Source: an uncultured Ferrovum sp. (GTDB lineage: Bacteria > Pseudomonadota > Gammaproteobacteria > Burkholderiales > Ferrovaceae). From it: a stretch of 54,293 bases of DNA. The stretch covers positions 1 to 54,293 of the forward strand of contig CAITLJ010000039.1 of the NCBI GenBank assembly GCA_903893215.1, read 5' to 3'. Positions within the stretch are counted from its first letter, which is position 1, and every line of letters begins with the position of its first letter. The position numbers and the translations under genes were made by a program. Below the pieces are notes generated by a model, which was not told the DNA's origin, searched no databases, and worked only from the letters and a program-made list of their open reading frames with translations. This document shows, piece by piece, positions 28,945 to 38,276 of the stretch.

Positions 28945-30429
28945 ATGACCACCACCCCCTTCCTCAGTCTCTCGATCTGGTTGCCCATCGTGGCCGGCCT
29001 GCTGGTGTTGATCTTTGGTTCTGGCGCGCAGCGCGCCGGCACCGCGCGCTGGCTGGCGCTGGCCGGGGCCGTTGCCGGTTTTCTGGTCACCCTGCCGCTT
29101 TACAGCGGGTTTGCGCCGGCGTCGTCTGCCATGCAGTTCAGCGAATTCAGCCCATGGATTCCGGCCCTGCACATCAACTACCACCTTGGCATCGACGGCA
29201 TCAGCCTTTGGTTCGTGTTGCTGAACAGCGTCTTCACGCCGATCGTGGTGGTGGCCGCCTGGGAAGTGATCGAGGACCGCCCGGCGCAGTATCTGGCGGC
29301 TTTCCTGATCATGTCCGGCCTGATCAACGGGGTGTTTGCCGCGCTCGACGCCATCCTGTTCTACGTATTCTTCGAAGCCATGCTGATTCCGATGTTCATC
29401 ATCATCGGGATCTGGGGCGGGCCCCGTCGCGTGTATGCAGCGCTCAAGTTCTTCCTCTACACGCTGCTGGGTTCGCTGCTGATGCTGGCGGCGTTCATTT
29501 ATTTGTACCTGAAGGCAGGTTCCAATTTCGAGATCCAGGCCTTCCATGCGCTGCAACTGCCGCTGCAGGCGCAAATCCTGATCTTCATCGCCATGTTCAT
29601 GTCGTTTGCCGTGAAGGTGCCGATGTGGCCCGTGCATACCTGGTTGCCTGACGCCCACGTCGAGGCACCCACCGGGGGGTCGGTCGTGCTGGCCGCCATC
29701 ACCCTCAAGATCGGGGCCTACGGCTTCCTGCGTTTCAACCTGCCGATCGCGCCCGATGCCGCCCATTATCTGGCCCCGGTGATGATCGCGCTGTCGCTGG
29801 TGGCTGTGGTCTACATCGGTCTGGTGGCACTGGTTCAGACCGACATGAAAAAGCTGGTGGCCTACTCTTCAATTTCGCACATGGGTTTTGTCACGCTGGG
29901 CTTCTTCGTATTCAACCCGATTGGCATCGAAGGCGGCCTGCTGCAGATGATCTCGCACGGCTTCGTGAGTGGTGCCATGTTCCTGTGCATCGGCGTGCTC
30001 TACGACCGCATGCATAGCCGCAACATCGCCGACTATGGTGGCGTGGCCAACACCATGCCAAAGTTCGCGGCCTTCTTCATGCTGTTCGCGATGGCCAATG
30101 CCGGCTTGCCGGGTACCAGCGGCTTCATTGGCGAATTCCTGGTCACGCTCGGTTCGCTTCAGGCCAATTTCTGGTACGCCTTCCTGGCTGCTACCACGCT
30201 GATCTTCGGCGCCGCCTACACCCTGTGGATGTACAAGCGGGTGGTGTTTGGCGAAATCGCCAATGACCATGTGCGCGCCCTGCTCGATATCAACGCCCGT
30301 GAATTCGCCCTTCTGGCTATCCTGGCGGCCGCCGTGCTGGGCATGGGCATTTATCCCAAGCCGTTCACCGATCCGATGCATGCGTCGGTCAACAAGCTGA
30401 TCCAGCAGACCACGCTGAAGAAGATCTGA
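28945..30429 (+). CDS. nuoM: NADH-quinone oxidoreductase subunit M
   Basis: NuoM is the second antiporter-like proton-pumping subunit. The 494 residues contain about 14 helices. [27 protein letters not shown]-type motifs (here [18 protein letters not shown] near 211) and [16 protein letters not shown] are diagnostic. The ATG at 28945 is taken as start; a GTG immediately before it is in frame and would add one residue. nuoN follows after 13 bases. Confidence 0.97.
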   Translation: MTTTPFLSLSIWLPIVAGLLVLIFGSGAQRAGTARWLALAGAVAGFLVTLPLYSGFAPASSAMQFSEFSPWIPALHINYHLGIDGISLWFVLLNSVFTPIVVVAAWEVIEDRPAQYLAAFLIMSGLINGVFAALDAILFYVFFEAMLIPMFIIIGIWGGPRRVYAALKFFLYTLLGSLLMLAAFIYLYLKAGSNFEIQAFHALQLPLQAQILIFIAMFMSFAVKVPMWPVHTWLPDAHVEAPTGGSVVLAAITLKIGAYGFLRFNLPIAPDAAHYLAPVMIALSLVAVVYIGLVALVQTDMKKLVAYSSISHMGFVTLGFFVFNPIGIEGGLLQMISHGFVSGAMFLCIGVLYDRMHSRNIADYGGVANTMPKFAAFFMLFAMANAGLPGTSGFIGEFLVTLGSLQANFWYAFLAATTLIFGAAYTLWMYKRVVFGEIANDHVRALLDINAREFALLAILAAAVLGMGIYPKPFTDPMHASVNKLIQQTTLKKI

Positions 30430-30442
30430 GGTCCACCAGAAC

Positions 30443-31888
30443 ATGTCCACCATTCCCAACTTTGCCCCTGCCGCCGCGGAAATCCTGCTGCTGGCGCTGG
30501 TGTCCCTGGTGCTGGTGATCGATCTTTACATCGATCAGGCGCGCCGTGCCCTCACCTACTACCTGAGCCAGGGTACCGTGCTGCTGACCGTGCTGGTGCT
30601 GGTCAATCACGTCAACACTGCGCCGGTATTCACCTTCAGCAACATGTTTGTCGATGACACCCTGGGGCGCGTGCTCAAGGTGCTGGTGCTGCTCACCGTG
30701 TCGGTTGTGTTCGCCTACGGCCGCCAATATGCCGAAGAACGCGACATGCTGAAGGGGGAGTTCTTTTCGCTGATCCTGTTCGCCACCCTTGGCATGATGG
30801 TGCTGATTTCGGCCAACCATTTCCTCACCCTGTACCTTGGTCTGGAGTTGCTGGCCCTCGCCCAGTACGCACTGGTGGCGCTGCAACGTGATTCGGCCCG
30901 GGCCACCGAAGCGGCGATGAAGTACTTCGTGCTGGGTGCGCTGGCCTCAGGTCTGTTGCTGTATGGCATGTCGATGATTTACGGCGGTACCGGCTCGCTG
31001 AACCTGCAGGAAGTGGCGCAGGGCCTGGCGTCAGGGCGCGTCGATCACGTCGTGGCTTCGGTCGGGTTGGTGTTCATCGTGGCTGGTCTGGCGTTCAAGC
31101 TGGGTGTGGTGCCGTTCCACATGTGGATTCCCGATGTGTACGAAGGGGCGCCCACCGCCGTCACCCTGTTCATCGGCAGTGCGCCGAAGATCGCCGGCGT
31201 GGCATTTTTTGTGCGTATGCTGGGTGAAGGGCTGGCCCCGCTGGCCCACGACTGGCAGCAGATGCTGGTGCTGTTGGCTGTGGTGTCGATGGCGCTGGGC
31301 AACATCACGGCGATCGCACAAACCAACCTGAAGCGCATGCTGGCCTACTCCACCATCTCGCACATGGGCTTCGTGCTGTTGGGCATTCTGGCGGCCACCC
31401 AGCAGGGCTATGCCGCAGCGACTTTCTACATCAGCACCTACACGCTGATGGCGCTTGGTGCGTTCGGCGTGATGCTGCTGCTGTCGCGTGCCGGCTTTGA
31501 AGCGGAGCAACTCAACGACTACAAGGGGCTCAACAAGCGTAATCCCTGGTTTGCCCTGATCATGCTGCTGGTGATGATCTCGATGGCCGGCATTCCACCG
31601 TCGGTCGGTTTTTTTGCCAAGCTGTCGGTGTTGCGTGCGGCACTGGACGCCGGCTATACCTGGCTGGTGGTGGTGGCGGTGCTGCTGTCGCTGATCGGTG
31701 CATTTTATTACCTGCGCGTGATCAAGCTGATGTACATGGACGAACCGGAAGACACCAGTCCGATTGGTGGTGACCTCGACGTCCGCGTGTTGCTGTCGGT
31801 GAACGGCTTGGCCGTGCTGTTGTTCGGCATCCTGCCGCAGCCCTTGCTGTCGCTGTTCAACCACGCTGTGGTGCAGTCGCTGCGCTGA
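30443..31888 (+). CDS. nuoN: NADH-quinone oxidoreductase subunit N
   Basis: NuoN is the third antiporter-like subunit, next to NuoK and NuoJ. The 481 residues show 13-14 hydrophobic segments. [14 protein letters not shown] near 138, [20 protein letters not shown] near 219 and [18 protein letters not shown] near 298 are family signatures. It is the last gene of the operon: a GC-rich inverted repeat follows within 35 bases. Confidence 0.97.
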   Translation: MSTIPNFAPAAAEILLLALVSLVLVIDLYIDQARRALTYYLSQGTVLLTVLVLVNHVNTAPVFTFSNMFVDDTLGRVLKVLVLLTVSVVFAYGRQYAEERDMLKGEFFSLILFATLGMMVLISANHFLTLYLGLELLALAQYALVALQRDSARATEAAMKYFVLGALASGLLLYGMSMIYGGTGSLNLQEVAQGLASGRVDHVVASVGLVFIVAGLAFKLGVVPFHMWIPDVYEGAPTAVTLFIGSAPKIAGVAFFVRMLGEGLAPLAHDWQQMLVLLAVVSMALGNITAIAQTNLKRMLAYSTISHMGFVLLGILAATQQGYAAATFYISTYTLMALGAFGVMLLLSRAGFEAEQLNDYKGLNKRNPWFALIMLLVMISMAGIPPSVGFFAKLSVLRAALDAGYTWLVVVAVLLSLIGAFYYLRVIKLMYMDEPEDTSPIGGDLDVRVLLSVNGLAVLLFGILPQPLLSLFNHAVVQSLR

Positions 31889-31920
31889 CCACGGGTTCGC
31901 TGCTTGTCGGTCCCTTAAGC

Positions 31921-31943
31921 AACGCCCGCCCTGCGCGGGCGTT
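31921..31943 (+). terminator. Inverted repeat at the end of the nuo operon
   Basis: AACGCCCGC (31921-31929) pairs perfectly with GCGGGCGTT (31935-31943) around a 5-base loop. It lacks a proper T run, so it may be a weak terminator or a 3'-end stabiliser for the long nuo mRNA. Confidence 0.55.
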
Positions 31944-31973
31944 GTGCCATCCGATTACTGAATGGAGCTGTCC

Positions 31974-32549
31974 ATGCCCGAGTATCCCGAACTGGGCGCC
32001 TTGCCTGAGGCGGATTTCACCGAGCATCCCGTCCGGCAGGCCCAGGTGTTCAGCGGCGTACTGCTGCGCGTCCAGAGCGATGAGGTGCGTCTGCCGGATG
32101 GCGCCACTGCCCATCGTGAGTACATTCGCCATCCCGGCGCCGCCGCCATCCTGGCGCTTACCGACAATGAGCAGGTGGTGCTGGAATGGCAGTACCGCTA
32201 TCCGGGCCGTCGCCACTATGTCGAGATTCCTGCCGGCAAGCTCGATGCCGGCGAACCGCCCTTGCAGGCCGCCCAACGTGAATTGCAGGAGGAAACCGGC
32301 TGGCTGGCGCGCGACTGGTCGCTGCTGCTCGAGCATGACGTGGCCATCGCCTACTCGGACGAGCGCATCCACATCTATCTGGCACGTGGCCTGAGCGCCG
32401 GAAAGCATCATCTGGATGAAGAGGAATTTCTGGAATGCTTTCTGCTGCCCTTTGACGAGGCGCTGGCCTGGCTCGATGCGGGCCGGATCACCGATAGCAA
32501 GACCCAGGCTGCCCTGCTTGCCTACGATCGCCTGCGTCGCCTGCGTTGA
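31974..32549 (+). CDS. Nudix hydrolase, ADP-ribose pyrophosphatase type
   Basis: The 191-residue protein has a full Nudix box, G88 x5 E94 x7 R102-E103-L-Q-E106-E107-T-G109. The preceding WQYRYPGRRHYVEIPAGKL is typical of NudF-like ADP-ribose diphosphatases, which split ADP-ribose into AMP and ribose-5-phosphate. The start at 31974 is preferred over 31962 because GGAG lies seven bases upstream of it. Placement directly after the NADH dehydrogenase operon would suit turnover of NAD breakdown products, but this is inference. Confidence 0.88.
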   Translation: MPEYPELGALPEADFTEHPVRQAQVFSGVLLRVQSDEVRLPDGATAHREYIRHPGAAAILALTDNEQVVLEWQYRYPGRRHYVEIPAGKLDAGEPPLQAAQRELQEETGWLARDWSLLLEHDVAIAYSDERIHIYLARGLSAGKHHLDEEEFLECFLLPFDEALAWLDAGRITDSKTQAALLAYDRLRRLR

Positions 32550-32605
32550 GGTGTCCCGCCGTGTGAGAGGGGCCGGGCCCGGTCAGCGCTGGCGTCTCCA
32601 GCGCC

Positions 32606-32633
32606 CTTGAAATCCTGCGGCTGATCCCCATCT
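32606..32633 (+). promoter_or_regulatory. Sigma-32 heat-shock promoter of htpG
   Basis: CTTGAAA (32606-32612), a 13-base spacer and CCCCATCT (32626-32633) match the sigma-32 consensus (CTTGAAA, CCCCATnT) at every position, with spacing in the accepted range. It lies 35 bases before the htpG ATG. This predicts heat-shock induction of htpG through RpoH. Confidence 0.92.
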
Positions 32634-32668
32634 GCACTGCATCCCGCAATCCTTCAGGAGGAAGTCGT

Positions 32669-34543
32669 ATGGACACACAAACCGCAGCGCCGGAACAGAT
32701 GCAGTTTCAGGCCGAGGTCAAGCAGCTGCTGCAGCTGATGATCCACTCGCTTTATAGCAACAAGGAAATCTTCCTGCGTGAGCTGGTCTCCAATGGCTCG
32801 GATGCCTGCGACAAGCTGCGCTTTGAAGCAGTGCAAACTCCCGCCCTGCTGAGCGAAGATGCCGACCTGAAGGTGCGCGTGACGGTGGACAAGGCGGCCC
32901 GTACCATCACCATCAGCGACAACGGCATCGGCATGAGCCGTGACGAAGTGATCGCCAACATCGGCACCATAGCCCGCTCTGGCACCAAGGAATTCCTGAC
33001 CCGCCTGACGGGAGACGACGCGCGCGATTCGCGCCTGATCGGACAGTTTGGGGTGGGGTTTTATTCCGGCTTCATCGTTGCCGATCGCGTCACCCTGCTT
33101 ACCCGGCGTGCCGGCGCCGCCGCTGACAGCGCTGTGCGCTGGTCCTCGACGGGTGACGGCAATTACACGCTGGAAGCCGCCGGCGAGGCGCCACGCGGTA
33201 CGTCGGTCACCCTTCACCTGCGCGAAGGTGAGGACGACCTGCTGGAGGCATGGAAGCTGCATGGCATCGTGCGCCGTTATTCCGATCACATCCAGCTACC
33301 GATCATCGGCCTGAAGGACGACGGCACCGAGGAAGTGCTCAATCAGGCCAATGCCCTGTGGGCGCGTAGCAAGGCCGATATCACCGACGAGCAGTATCAG
33401 GAGTTTTACAAGCATGTGGCGCATGACTTTGAGCCACCGCTGGCCTGGAGCCACGCCCGGGTGGAAGGACGCCAGGAATACACTGAACTGCTGTACGTGC
33501 CCTCCAAGGCGCCGTTTGACCTTTGGGAGCGCGAGCCGCGCCATGGCATCAAGCTTTACGTGCGTCGTGTGTTCATCATGGAAGACGCCAAGAAACTGCT
33601 GCCGAATTACCTGCGTTTCGTGCGCGGGGTGATCGATGCAAACGACCTGCCGCTCAATGTGTCGCGTGAAATCCTTCAGGAAAGCCGCGACATTGACACC
33701 ATCCGTGCGGGTTGCACCAAGAAAGTGCTCGGTCTGCTGGAAGACCTCGCGAGCAACAGCCCGGACAAGTACATCGGGTTCTGGACCCAATTTGGTCAGG
33801 TGTTCAAGGAAGGCGCCGGCGAGGAGCATGCCAACCGGGAAAAATGGGCCACCCTGCTGCGCTTTCCGAGTACGCGCAGCGAGGCCGCCGATGCCCAGGT
33901 CAGCCTGGCCGAGTATGTGGCCGCGATGAAGGAAGGCCAGGACAAGATTTACTACGTCACGGCCGAATCGTGGACCGCTGCGCGCAACAGTCCGCATCTG
34001 GAAGTATTCCGCAAGCGCGGCATCGAAGTGCTCCTGCTGGCCGACCGCGTGGACGAGTGGGTGGTCAGCCACCTGCAGGACTTTGAAGGCAAGGAACTGG
34101 TGTCGGTGGCGCGCGGTGATCTCGATGCCACCACTCTGCCCGGTGCAGAGGCCGATGCCGCGAAGCAGGCCGAGGCGGAAGAGCGCTTTGGTGGCCTGCG
34201 GGAAGCCATGCAGACGGCGCTGGGCGAGCGTGTGAAGGAAGTGCGCGTGTCGCAGCGGCTGACTGAATCGCCTGCCTGCGTGGTGGTGGCCGACGGCGCC
34301 ATTTCCGGCCATCTTGCCCGCATGCTCAAGGCCGCCGGTCAGCCGGTGCCCAAGGAGCAGCCGATCCTCGAAATCAATCCGGATCATCCGCTGATCCAGA
34401 AGCTGGACGGCGAGCAGGATCAGGCGCTGGTGGCTGAGTGGAGCCATTTGCTGCTCGACCAAAGCGTGCTGGCTGAAGGCGGCCATCTTGAGGATCCGGC
34501 CAGTTTCGTGCGGCGTCTCAACGCGCTGTTGCTTAGAGGGTAA
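32669..34543 (+). CDS. htpG: Molecular chaperone HtpG (Hsp90)
   Basis: HtpG is the bacterial Hsp90, an ATP-driven homodimeric chaperone. The N-terminal ATPase (GHKL) domain shows [22 protein letters not shown] near 29-50, [11 protein letters not shown] near 88 and [11 protein letters not shown] near 126. NVSREILQE near 330 lies in the middle domain, and the C-terminal dimerisation domain follows. Length is 624, as in E. coli. CAGGAGGAAG lies directly upstream of the ATG. A perfect sigma-32 promoter precedes it. Confidence 0.98.
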   Translation: MDTQTAAPEQMQFQAEVKQLLQLMIHSLYSNKEIFLRELVSNGSDACDKLRFEAVQTPALLSEDADLKVRVTVDKAARTITISDNGIGMSRDEVIANIGTIARSGTKEFLTRLTGDDARDSRLIGQFGVGFYSGFIVADRVTLLTRRAGAAADSAVRWSSTGDGNYTLEAAGEAPRGTSVTLHLREGEDDLLEAWKLHGIVRRYSDHIQLPIIGLKDDGTEEVLNQANALWARSKADITDEQYQEFYKHVAHDFEPPLAWSHARVEGRQEYTELLYVPSKAPFDLWEREPRHGIKLYVRRVFIMEDAKKLLPNYLRFVRGVIDANDLPLNVSREILQESRDIDTIRAGCTKKVLGLLEDLASNSPDKYIGFWTQFGQVFKEGAGEEHANREKWATLLRFPSTRSEAADAQVSLAEYVAAMKEGQDKIYYVTAESWTAARNSPHLEVFRKRGIEVLLLADRVDEWVVSHLQDFEGKELVSVARGDLDATTLPGAEADAAKQAEAEERFGGLREAMQTALGERVKEVRVSQRLTESPACVVVADGAISGHLARMLKAAGQPVPKEQPILEINPDHPLIQKLDGEQDQALVAEWSHLLLDQSVLAEGGHLEDPASFVRRLNALLLRG

Positions 34544-34604
34544 ACTTTGCCGCCAGTGATGCCAAAATTACCCTAACGAAAGCGGTGCGGCGAGGTGGGG
34601 TACG

Positions 34605-34751
34605 GTGGAATCGACTGCGCACGTGGCGTCAGATTCCGCCGACGCGAGCCATCAGACGCTGGAGGCCGCGCAGCATCTGGAGGCCGCGCAGCATCTGGAG
34701 GCCCTGGCGCGCGAATTGCAGCGGGCCACAGCGCAATTCCGCACGGCCTGA
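34605..34751 (+). CDS. Small ORF with a repeat, resembling a chemotaxis-receptor tail
   Basis: A 48-codon frame starts at GTG with GAGGTGGGG five bases upstream and ends at 34751. The residues after 17 read QTLEAAQHLEAAQHLEAL, then ARELQRATAQFRTA. The helical heptad-like pattern ending in a short ARELQ...FR motif resembles the last residues of methyl-accepting chemotaxis proteins. It may be a remnant of such a gene, or a real small coiled-coil protein. Other frames here give only Arg/Trp- or Gly-rich products and are less credible. It is the only candidate gene in the 292-bp gap between htpG and the deacetylase. Confidence 0.4.
   Translation: MESTAHVASDSADASHQTLEAAQHLEAAQHLEALARELQRATAQFRTA
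34659..34703 (+). repeat. 18-bp tandem duplication (2.5 copies)
   Basis: CTGGAGGCCGCGCAGCAT occurs at 34659-34676 and again, identical, at 34677-34694, followed by a half copy CTGGAGGCC (34695-34703). Six codons per unit keep the frame of the small ORF (LEAAQH repeats). Identity of the copies suggests a recent slippage event. Confidence 0.9.
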
Positions 34752-34835
34752 TCCGGCAACGGAACCGGGAGCCGGTGGGCCGGGTCTAGCCGTGGTGCCT
34801 TAGCAACGGCTCACGCTACAGTCCATGGCCTGCCC

Positions 34836-35738
34836 ATGCTGATTTATTACACCGATCATTTTGTGCTTCCGCTGCCCGACGGACATCGTTTTCCGATGGG
34901 CAAATACGCCGAGTTGCGACGTCGGGTGGCGCTCAGCCCATGGCTTCCCGTCGGAAGCCTGCGCGAGCCGCCAGCGCTCGACAACACTACCCTATGCCTG
35001 GCGCATGACGCCGACTATGTCCAGCGGGTATCCGACGGGGCGCTGACTGCAGCCGAGCAGCGGCGCATCGGTTTTCCGTGGTCCGAGCGCATGGTGGAAC
35101 GGTCGCGCCGTTCCTCCGGGGCCACCTATGCCGCATGTGTGAGCGCGCTGAAGCGGGGCGCTGGCGTCAACCTGGCCGGCGGCACGCACCATGCGTTCGC
35201 GGCGCGTGGCGAGGGCTTTTGCGTGTTTAACGACAGCGCCGTGGCGGCCCGTGCCCTGCTGGCAGAGGGCCGGGTGCACCAGGTCGCGGTGATTGACTGT
35301 GATGTGCATCAGGGGGACGGTACGGCTGCGATCCTGGCCAACGATGCGCGGGTGTTCACCTGCTCGCTGCACGGTGCCGGTAACTGGCCCCTGCACAAGC
35401 AGGTCAGTGATCTGGATGTGGCGCTGCCTGATGGCACTGGCGATCATGCCTACCTGCAGGCGCTGGCGTCAGCGCTCGATCAGGTATTTACCCGCTGCAC
35501 GCCGGACCTGGTGATCTATCTTGCGGGTGCCGACCCCTGGGAGGGCGACCGCCTGGGCAAGCTGGCGCTGACCAAGTCGGGCCTGCTGCAAAGGGATCGT
35601 CTGGTATTCGGCCGTTGCCTGCGGCAGGCGGTGCCGGTGGCCGTCACCATGGGGGGCGGCTATGCCCCGGACTTCAACGATGTGGTGGATATCCACTATG
35701 AAACCGTGCGGGCGGCTTTCAGCTACTTTGGCCGCTGA
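34836..35738 (+). CDS. Histone-deacetylase superfamily (HDAC-like) amidohydrolase
   Basis: Bacterial members of this zinc hydrolase family deacetylate lysines, polyamines or acetoin-like compounds. The 300 residues show the catalytic core: tandem H118-H119 in GGTHHAF, metal ligands D156 and H158 in DCDVHQGDGT and D233 in AGADPWEGD, and a late MGGGYAP loop. The arrangement resembles the class IV (HDAC11-like) branch. No ribosome-binding site is evident before the ATG at 34836. The natural substrate is unknown. It is convergent with the following Nudix gene (4 bases apart). Confidence 0.88.
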   Translation: MLIYYTDHFVLPLPDGHRFPMGKYAELRRRVALSPWLPVGSLREPPALDNTTLCLAHDADYVQRVSDGALTAAEQRRIGFPWSERMVERSRRSSGATYAACVSALKRGAGVNLAGGTHHAFAARGEGFCVFNDSAVAARALLAEGRVHQVAVIDCDVHQGDGTAAILANDARVFTCSLHGAGNWPLHKQVSDLDVALPDGTGDHAYLQALASALDQVFTRCTPDLVIYLAGADPWEGDRLGKLALTKSGLLQRDRLVFGRCLRQAVPVAVTMGGGYAPDFNDVVDIHYETVRAAFSYFGR

Positions 35739-35742
35739 GCAC

Positions 35743-36279
35743 TCAGTGCATCGGCGGGATGTCGCCCATATGAAAGCCGAACTGGCCGCGGGCGCGGTCC
35801 TCGAAGTAACGCTTGAGGGTTTCTCCGACCGTGCGGAAGGCCAACAGGTCCCAGGGAATCTCGTCCTCGCGGAACAGGCGCACTTCCAGGCTTTCGGTGC
35901 CTGCGCCGAATTCCGGCGTCAGCAGGCGGCCACGGAACATCACATAAATCTGATGAATGTGGGTCAGGTTGTAAAAGCTGAACATCGGGCCGATTTCCAC
36001 GGTGGCCTCGGCCTCTTCCATGGTTTCACGGGCGGCACCAGCCGCAGCCGATTCGCCATTCTCGAGAAAGCCGGCCGGCAGGGTCCAGAACCCATGTCGC
36101 GGTTCGATCGCCCGACGGCACAACAGGATACGGTCTTCCCATTCCGGGATGCAGCCAACCACCATTTTCGGATTTTGATAATGGACCGTGCCGCACTGGC
36201 TGCAGACGTGGCGGGGCACCGTGTCACCCTCGGGTATGCGCACCGTCACGGTGGCGCCACAGTCGCTGCAATAATTCAT
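35743..36279 (-). CDS. Nudix hydrolase with N-terminal zinc ribbon
   Basis: The 178-residue protein starts with a four-Cys zinc ribbon (C4, C7, C26, C29), then a Nudix domain. The Nudix box is G70 x5 E76 x7 R84-E85-T-M-E88-E89-A-E91-A. The catalytic Glu residues are kept, but the usual Gly near the end is E91, so it is a variant box. Zinc-ribbon Nudix enzymes include NudC-type NAD(H) pyrophosphatases, though NudC is longer and has the SQPWPFPxS motif, which is absent. The start at 36279 (MNYCSDCG) is chosen because the ribbon begins there. The substrate is not known. Confidence 0.85.
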   Translation of the reverse strand: MNYCSDCGATVTVRIPEGDTVPRHVCSQCGTVHYQNPKMVVGCIPEWEDRILLCRRAIEPRHGFWTLPAGFLENGESAAAGAARETMEEAEATVEIGPMFSFYNLTHIHQIYVMFRGRLLTPEFGAGTESLEVRLFREDEIPWDLLAFRTVGETLKRYFEDRARGQFGFHMGDIPPMH

Positions 36280-36442
36280 GATGTCGGTCTTGAGGCCTGA
36301 GGCGATGATCAAAGTGGATGGGTATGACGCAAGCGCCGCGACGCGTTTGGTGCGGTGCAGCACCAGCGGCGGGATACCGGCGCGGCTGTGCTATGCTCGT
36401 CGACGCGGGTGTTGTCACTAGCATGCTTTTGGAGTCTAACTG

Positions 36443-37471
36443 ATGTACGTGAATTTGATCAGGTGTCTGTCGTGGTGGTCCGGCCTGCGGCAGCGCTGCC
36501 TGATGCCCCCGGCGCAGAACCTGTGCCTGATTGCGCTGCTGGCCGGAGGACCTGCCGTGCTGACGGAGGCGGCACACGCCGAGGTGGCCGTGGTGCTCAA
36601 CTCCGGCGAGGGCACCATCAGTCTGGTGGACAAGCATACCTACACCGAAGTGGCGCGGACCTTCGTCGGGCGCGAACCGCATCACCTGATGAGCTTGCCC
36701 GACAACAGCGCGCTGATCGTGGCCAATTCGGTCAGCAATGATCTCGTGTTCCTTGACCCGCAGACCGGAGCGATCAAGTCGCGCCTGGCCAACATCAGTG
36801 ATCCCTACCAGATTGCGTTCAGCCCGGATCACAAGTGGTTTGCGGCCACATCGCTGCGACTCGATCGGGTCGACCTGTATGCCGCCGACGGCTTCAAGCT
36901 CGTGCAGCGGTTTTCAATGCCCACCACGCCGTCGCATCTCACCTTTGATCATCAGGGACAGGTGCTGTTCGTCACCCTGCAGGGTTCGGATGAACTGGTG
37001 GCGATCGACCTGAACACCCGCGCGGTGCGCTGGAAGATTCCGGTTGGCAAGACGCCGGCGGGCGTGGTGATGACCCCGGACGACAAATTCCTGCTCGTTG
37101 GCATCATGGGAGAGGACCGGGTGGCGGTGGTTGACTGGCGTCGTGGCGCTGTGGTGCAGAGCGTGGTCACCGGCAAGGGGGCCCATAACCTGCTGCCGAT
37201 GGGCGACGGATTGCACTTTTTTGTGTCCAACCGGGTGGCCAACACAGTATCGGTGCTGAATGCACGCACCCTCAAGGTGGAAGACAGCTTTGCTGTGCCG
37301 GGCGGGCCGGATTGCATGGAACTGGCCGCTGACGGTAAGGAGTTATGGGTCACGTCGCGCTGGCTGCGGCAGGTGAGCGTGATCGACCTGAAAACCCGCC
37401 GTCTCAGTCACGTGGTGCGGGTGGGCAGGTCACCGCATGGCATTTTCTTTGCATCGCACGCGCCGCGCTGA
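36443..37471 (+). CDS. Exported YVTN-type beta-propeller protein
   Basis: The 342-residue protein has a long N-terminal segment ending in a signal-peptide core (LCLIALLAGG) and an AHA cleavage site near residue 45. The rest is a seven-bladed propeller built of about 40-residue repeats of the type VAVVLNSGEGTISLVDKHT and VSVLNARTLKVEDSFAV. Relatives include YncE and the lactonase/nitrite-reductase-like propellers, but no cytochrome-binding CxxCH is present. TTTTGGAGT precedes the ATG. The stop overlaps a possible start of the next gene (TGATG), so the pair probably forms an operon. Function is unknown; a periplasmic scaffold or binding role is likely. Confidence 0.82.
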   Translation: MYVNLIRCLSWWSGLRQRCLMPPAQNLCLIALLAGGPAVLTEAAHAEVAVVLNSGEGTISLVDKHTYTEVARTFVGREPHHLMSLPDNSALIVANSVSNDLVFLDPQTGAIKSRLANISDPYQIAFSPDHKWFAATSLRLDRVDLYAADGFKLVQRFSMPTTPSHLTFDHQGQVLFVTLQGSDELVAIDLNTRAVRWKIPVGKTPAGVVMTPDDKFLLVGIMGEDRVAVVDWRRGAVVQSVVTGKGAHNLLPMGDGLHFFVSNRVANTVSVLNARTLKVEDSFAVPGGPDCMELAADGKELWVTSRWLRQVSVIDLKTRRLSHVVRVGRSPHGIFFASHAPR

Positions 37472-37491
37472 TGGCGCCTGATCGGGGGGGG

Positions 37492-38274
37492 ATGGTGTTG
37501 TCGTCGGTTCGTAAATGCTTGCCGCTCGTGCTGGGCGCGCTGTTCGCATGGATGCCGGCAGCGCAGGGCATGGCTGCACCTGAAGCGGAGCAGCCCACCC
37601 CCGGGGCGTGCAAGGCAGGTCATCTGTTCCTCACCATCGACACCGGCAACATGGCGGGTGCCGATCATATTGCCGAAGTGCTGCGTGCCGAGCATGTCCG
37701 GGTAACCTTCTTCATTGCCAATGAACCGACGTTTCGCGGTGACCGGGCGCTGGATCCGCATTGGGAAAATTACTGGCGTGACCGGGTGGCCGAAGGACAT
37801 GTATTTGGCAACCACACCTGGAGTCATGTGGGAGTGCGCCGCATGATCGGCACCAAGCGTGTCTCTGGTACCGACCTGGATGGCAAGACCGTGGAGTTTG
37901 ATCACGACAGCTTTTGCAGCGACCTTACCAAGGTGGACGAGCGCTTTCAGGCGATCACCGGACGCAGGCTCGCCCCGATCTGGCGGGCCCCGGCTGGACG
38001 GGTGTTTCCGCGCACGCTTGACTGGGCCAGTTCCTGTGGTTTTGCCAAACACGTCGGCTGGACCCCAAACGGCTTTCTGGGGGATGAACTGCCCTCCGAG
38101 CGTTTTTCCAATCAGGTGCTGCTTGATCAGGCGTTTGCGCGCGTGCGCGATGGTGACGTGCTGATGATGCATTTGGGTATCCGCTCGCGCAAGGAACCTT
38201 TCGCGGCGGCATTCCGGCCGCTGGTGGCGGGCCTCAAGCAACGCGGCTTCTGCTTTGATACCGTAAAGCCCTGA
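37492..38274 (+). CDS. Exported polysaccharide-deacetylase (NodB/CE4) family protein
   Basis: The 260-residue protein begins with a signal peptide (VRKCLPLVLGALFAW, cleavage near AQG-MA) and continues as a NodB-homology barrel. Motif 1, normally TFDDG, reads LTIDTGNM: the catalytic Asp is kept but the metal-binding Asp is Thr. Motif 2, HTWSH in FGNHTWSHVGV, keeps both metal His. RAPAGRVFP is motif 3 and MMHLGIRSRKE sits where the catalytic His lies. The start at 37492 is preferred; ATG 37471, overlapping the previous stop, would add seven residues. It probably acts on, or binds, a cell-surface glycan. Confidence 0.83.
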   Translation: MVLSSVRKCLPLVLGALFAWMPAAQGMAAPEAEQPTPGACKAGHLFLTIDTGNMAGADHIAEVLRAEHVRVTFFIANEPTFRGDRALDPHWENYWRDRVAEGHVFGNHTWSHVGVRRMIGTKRVSGTDLDGKTVEFDHDSFCSDLTKVDERFQAITGRRLAPIWRAPAGRVFPRTLDWASSCGFAKHVGWTPNGFLGDELPSERFSNQVLLDQAFARVRDGDVLMMHLGIRSRKEPFAAAFRPLVAGLKQRGFCFDTVKP

Positions 38275-38276
38275 AC

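Noticed and set aside
34585-34803. Two other overlapping frames after htpG
   Set aside because: Their products are Arg/Trp- or Gly-rich and reflect the repeat read in wrong frames; the GTG frame at 34605 has the better ribosome-binding site and helical pattern.
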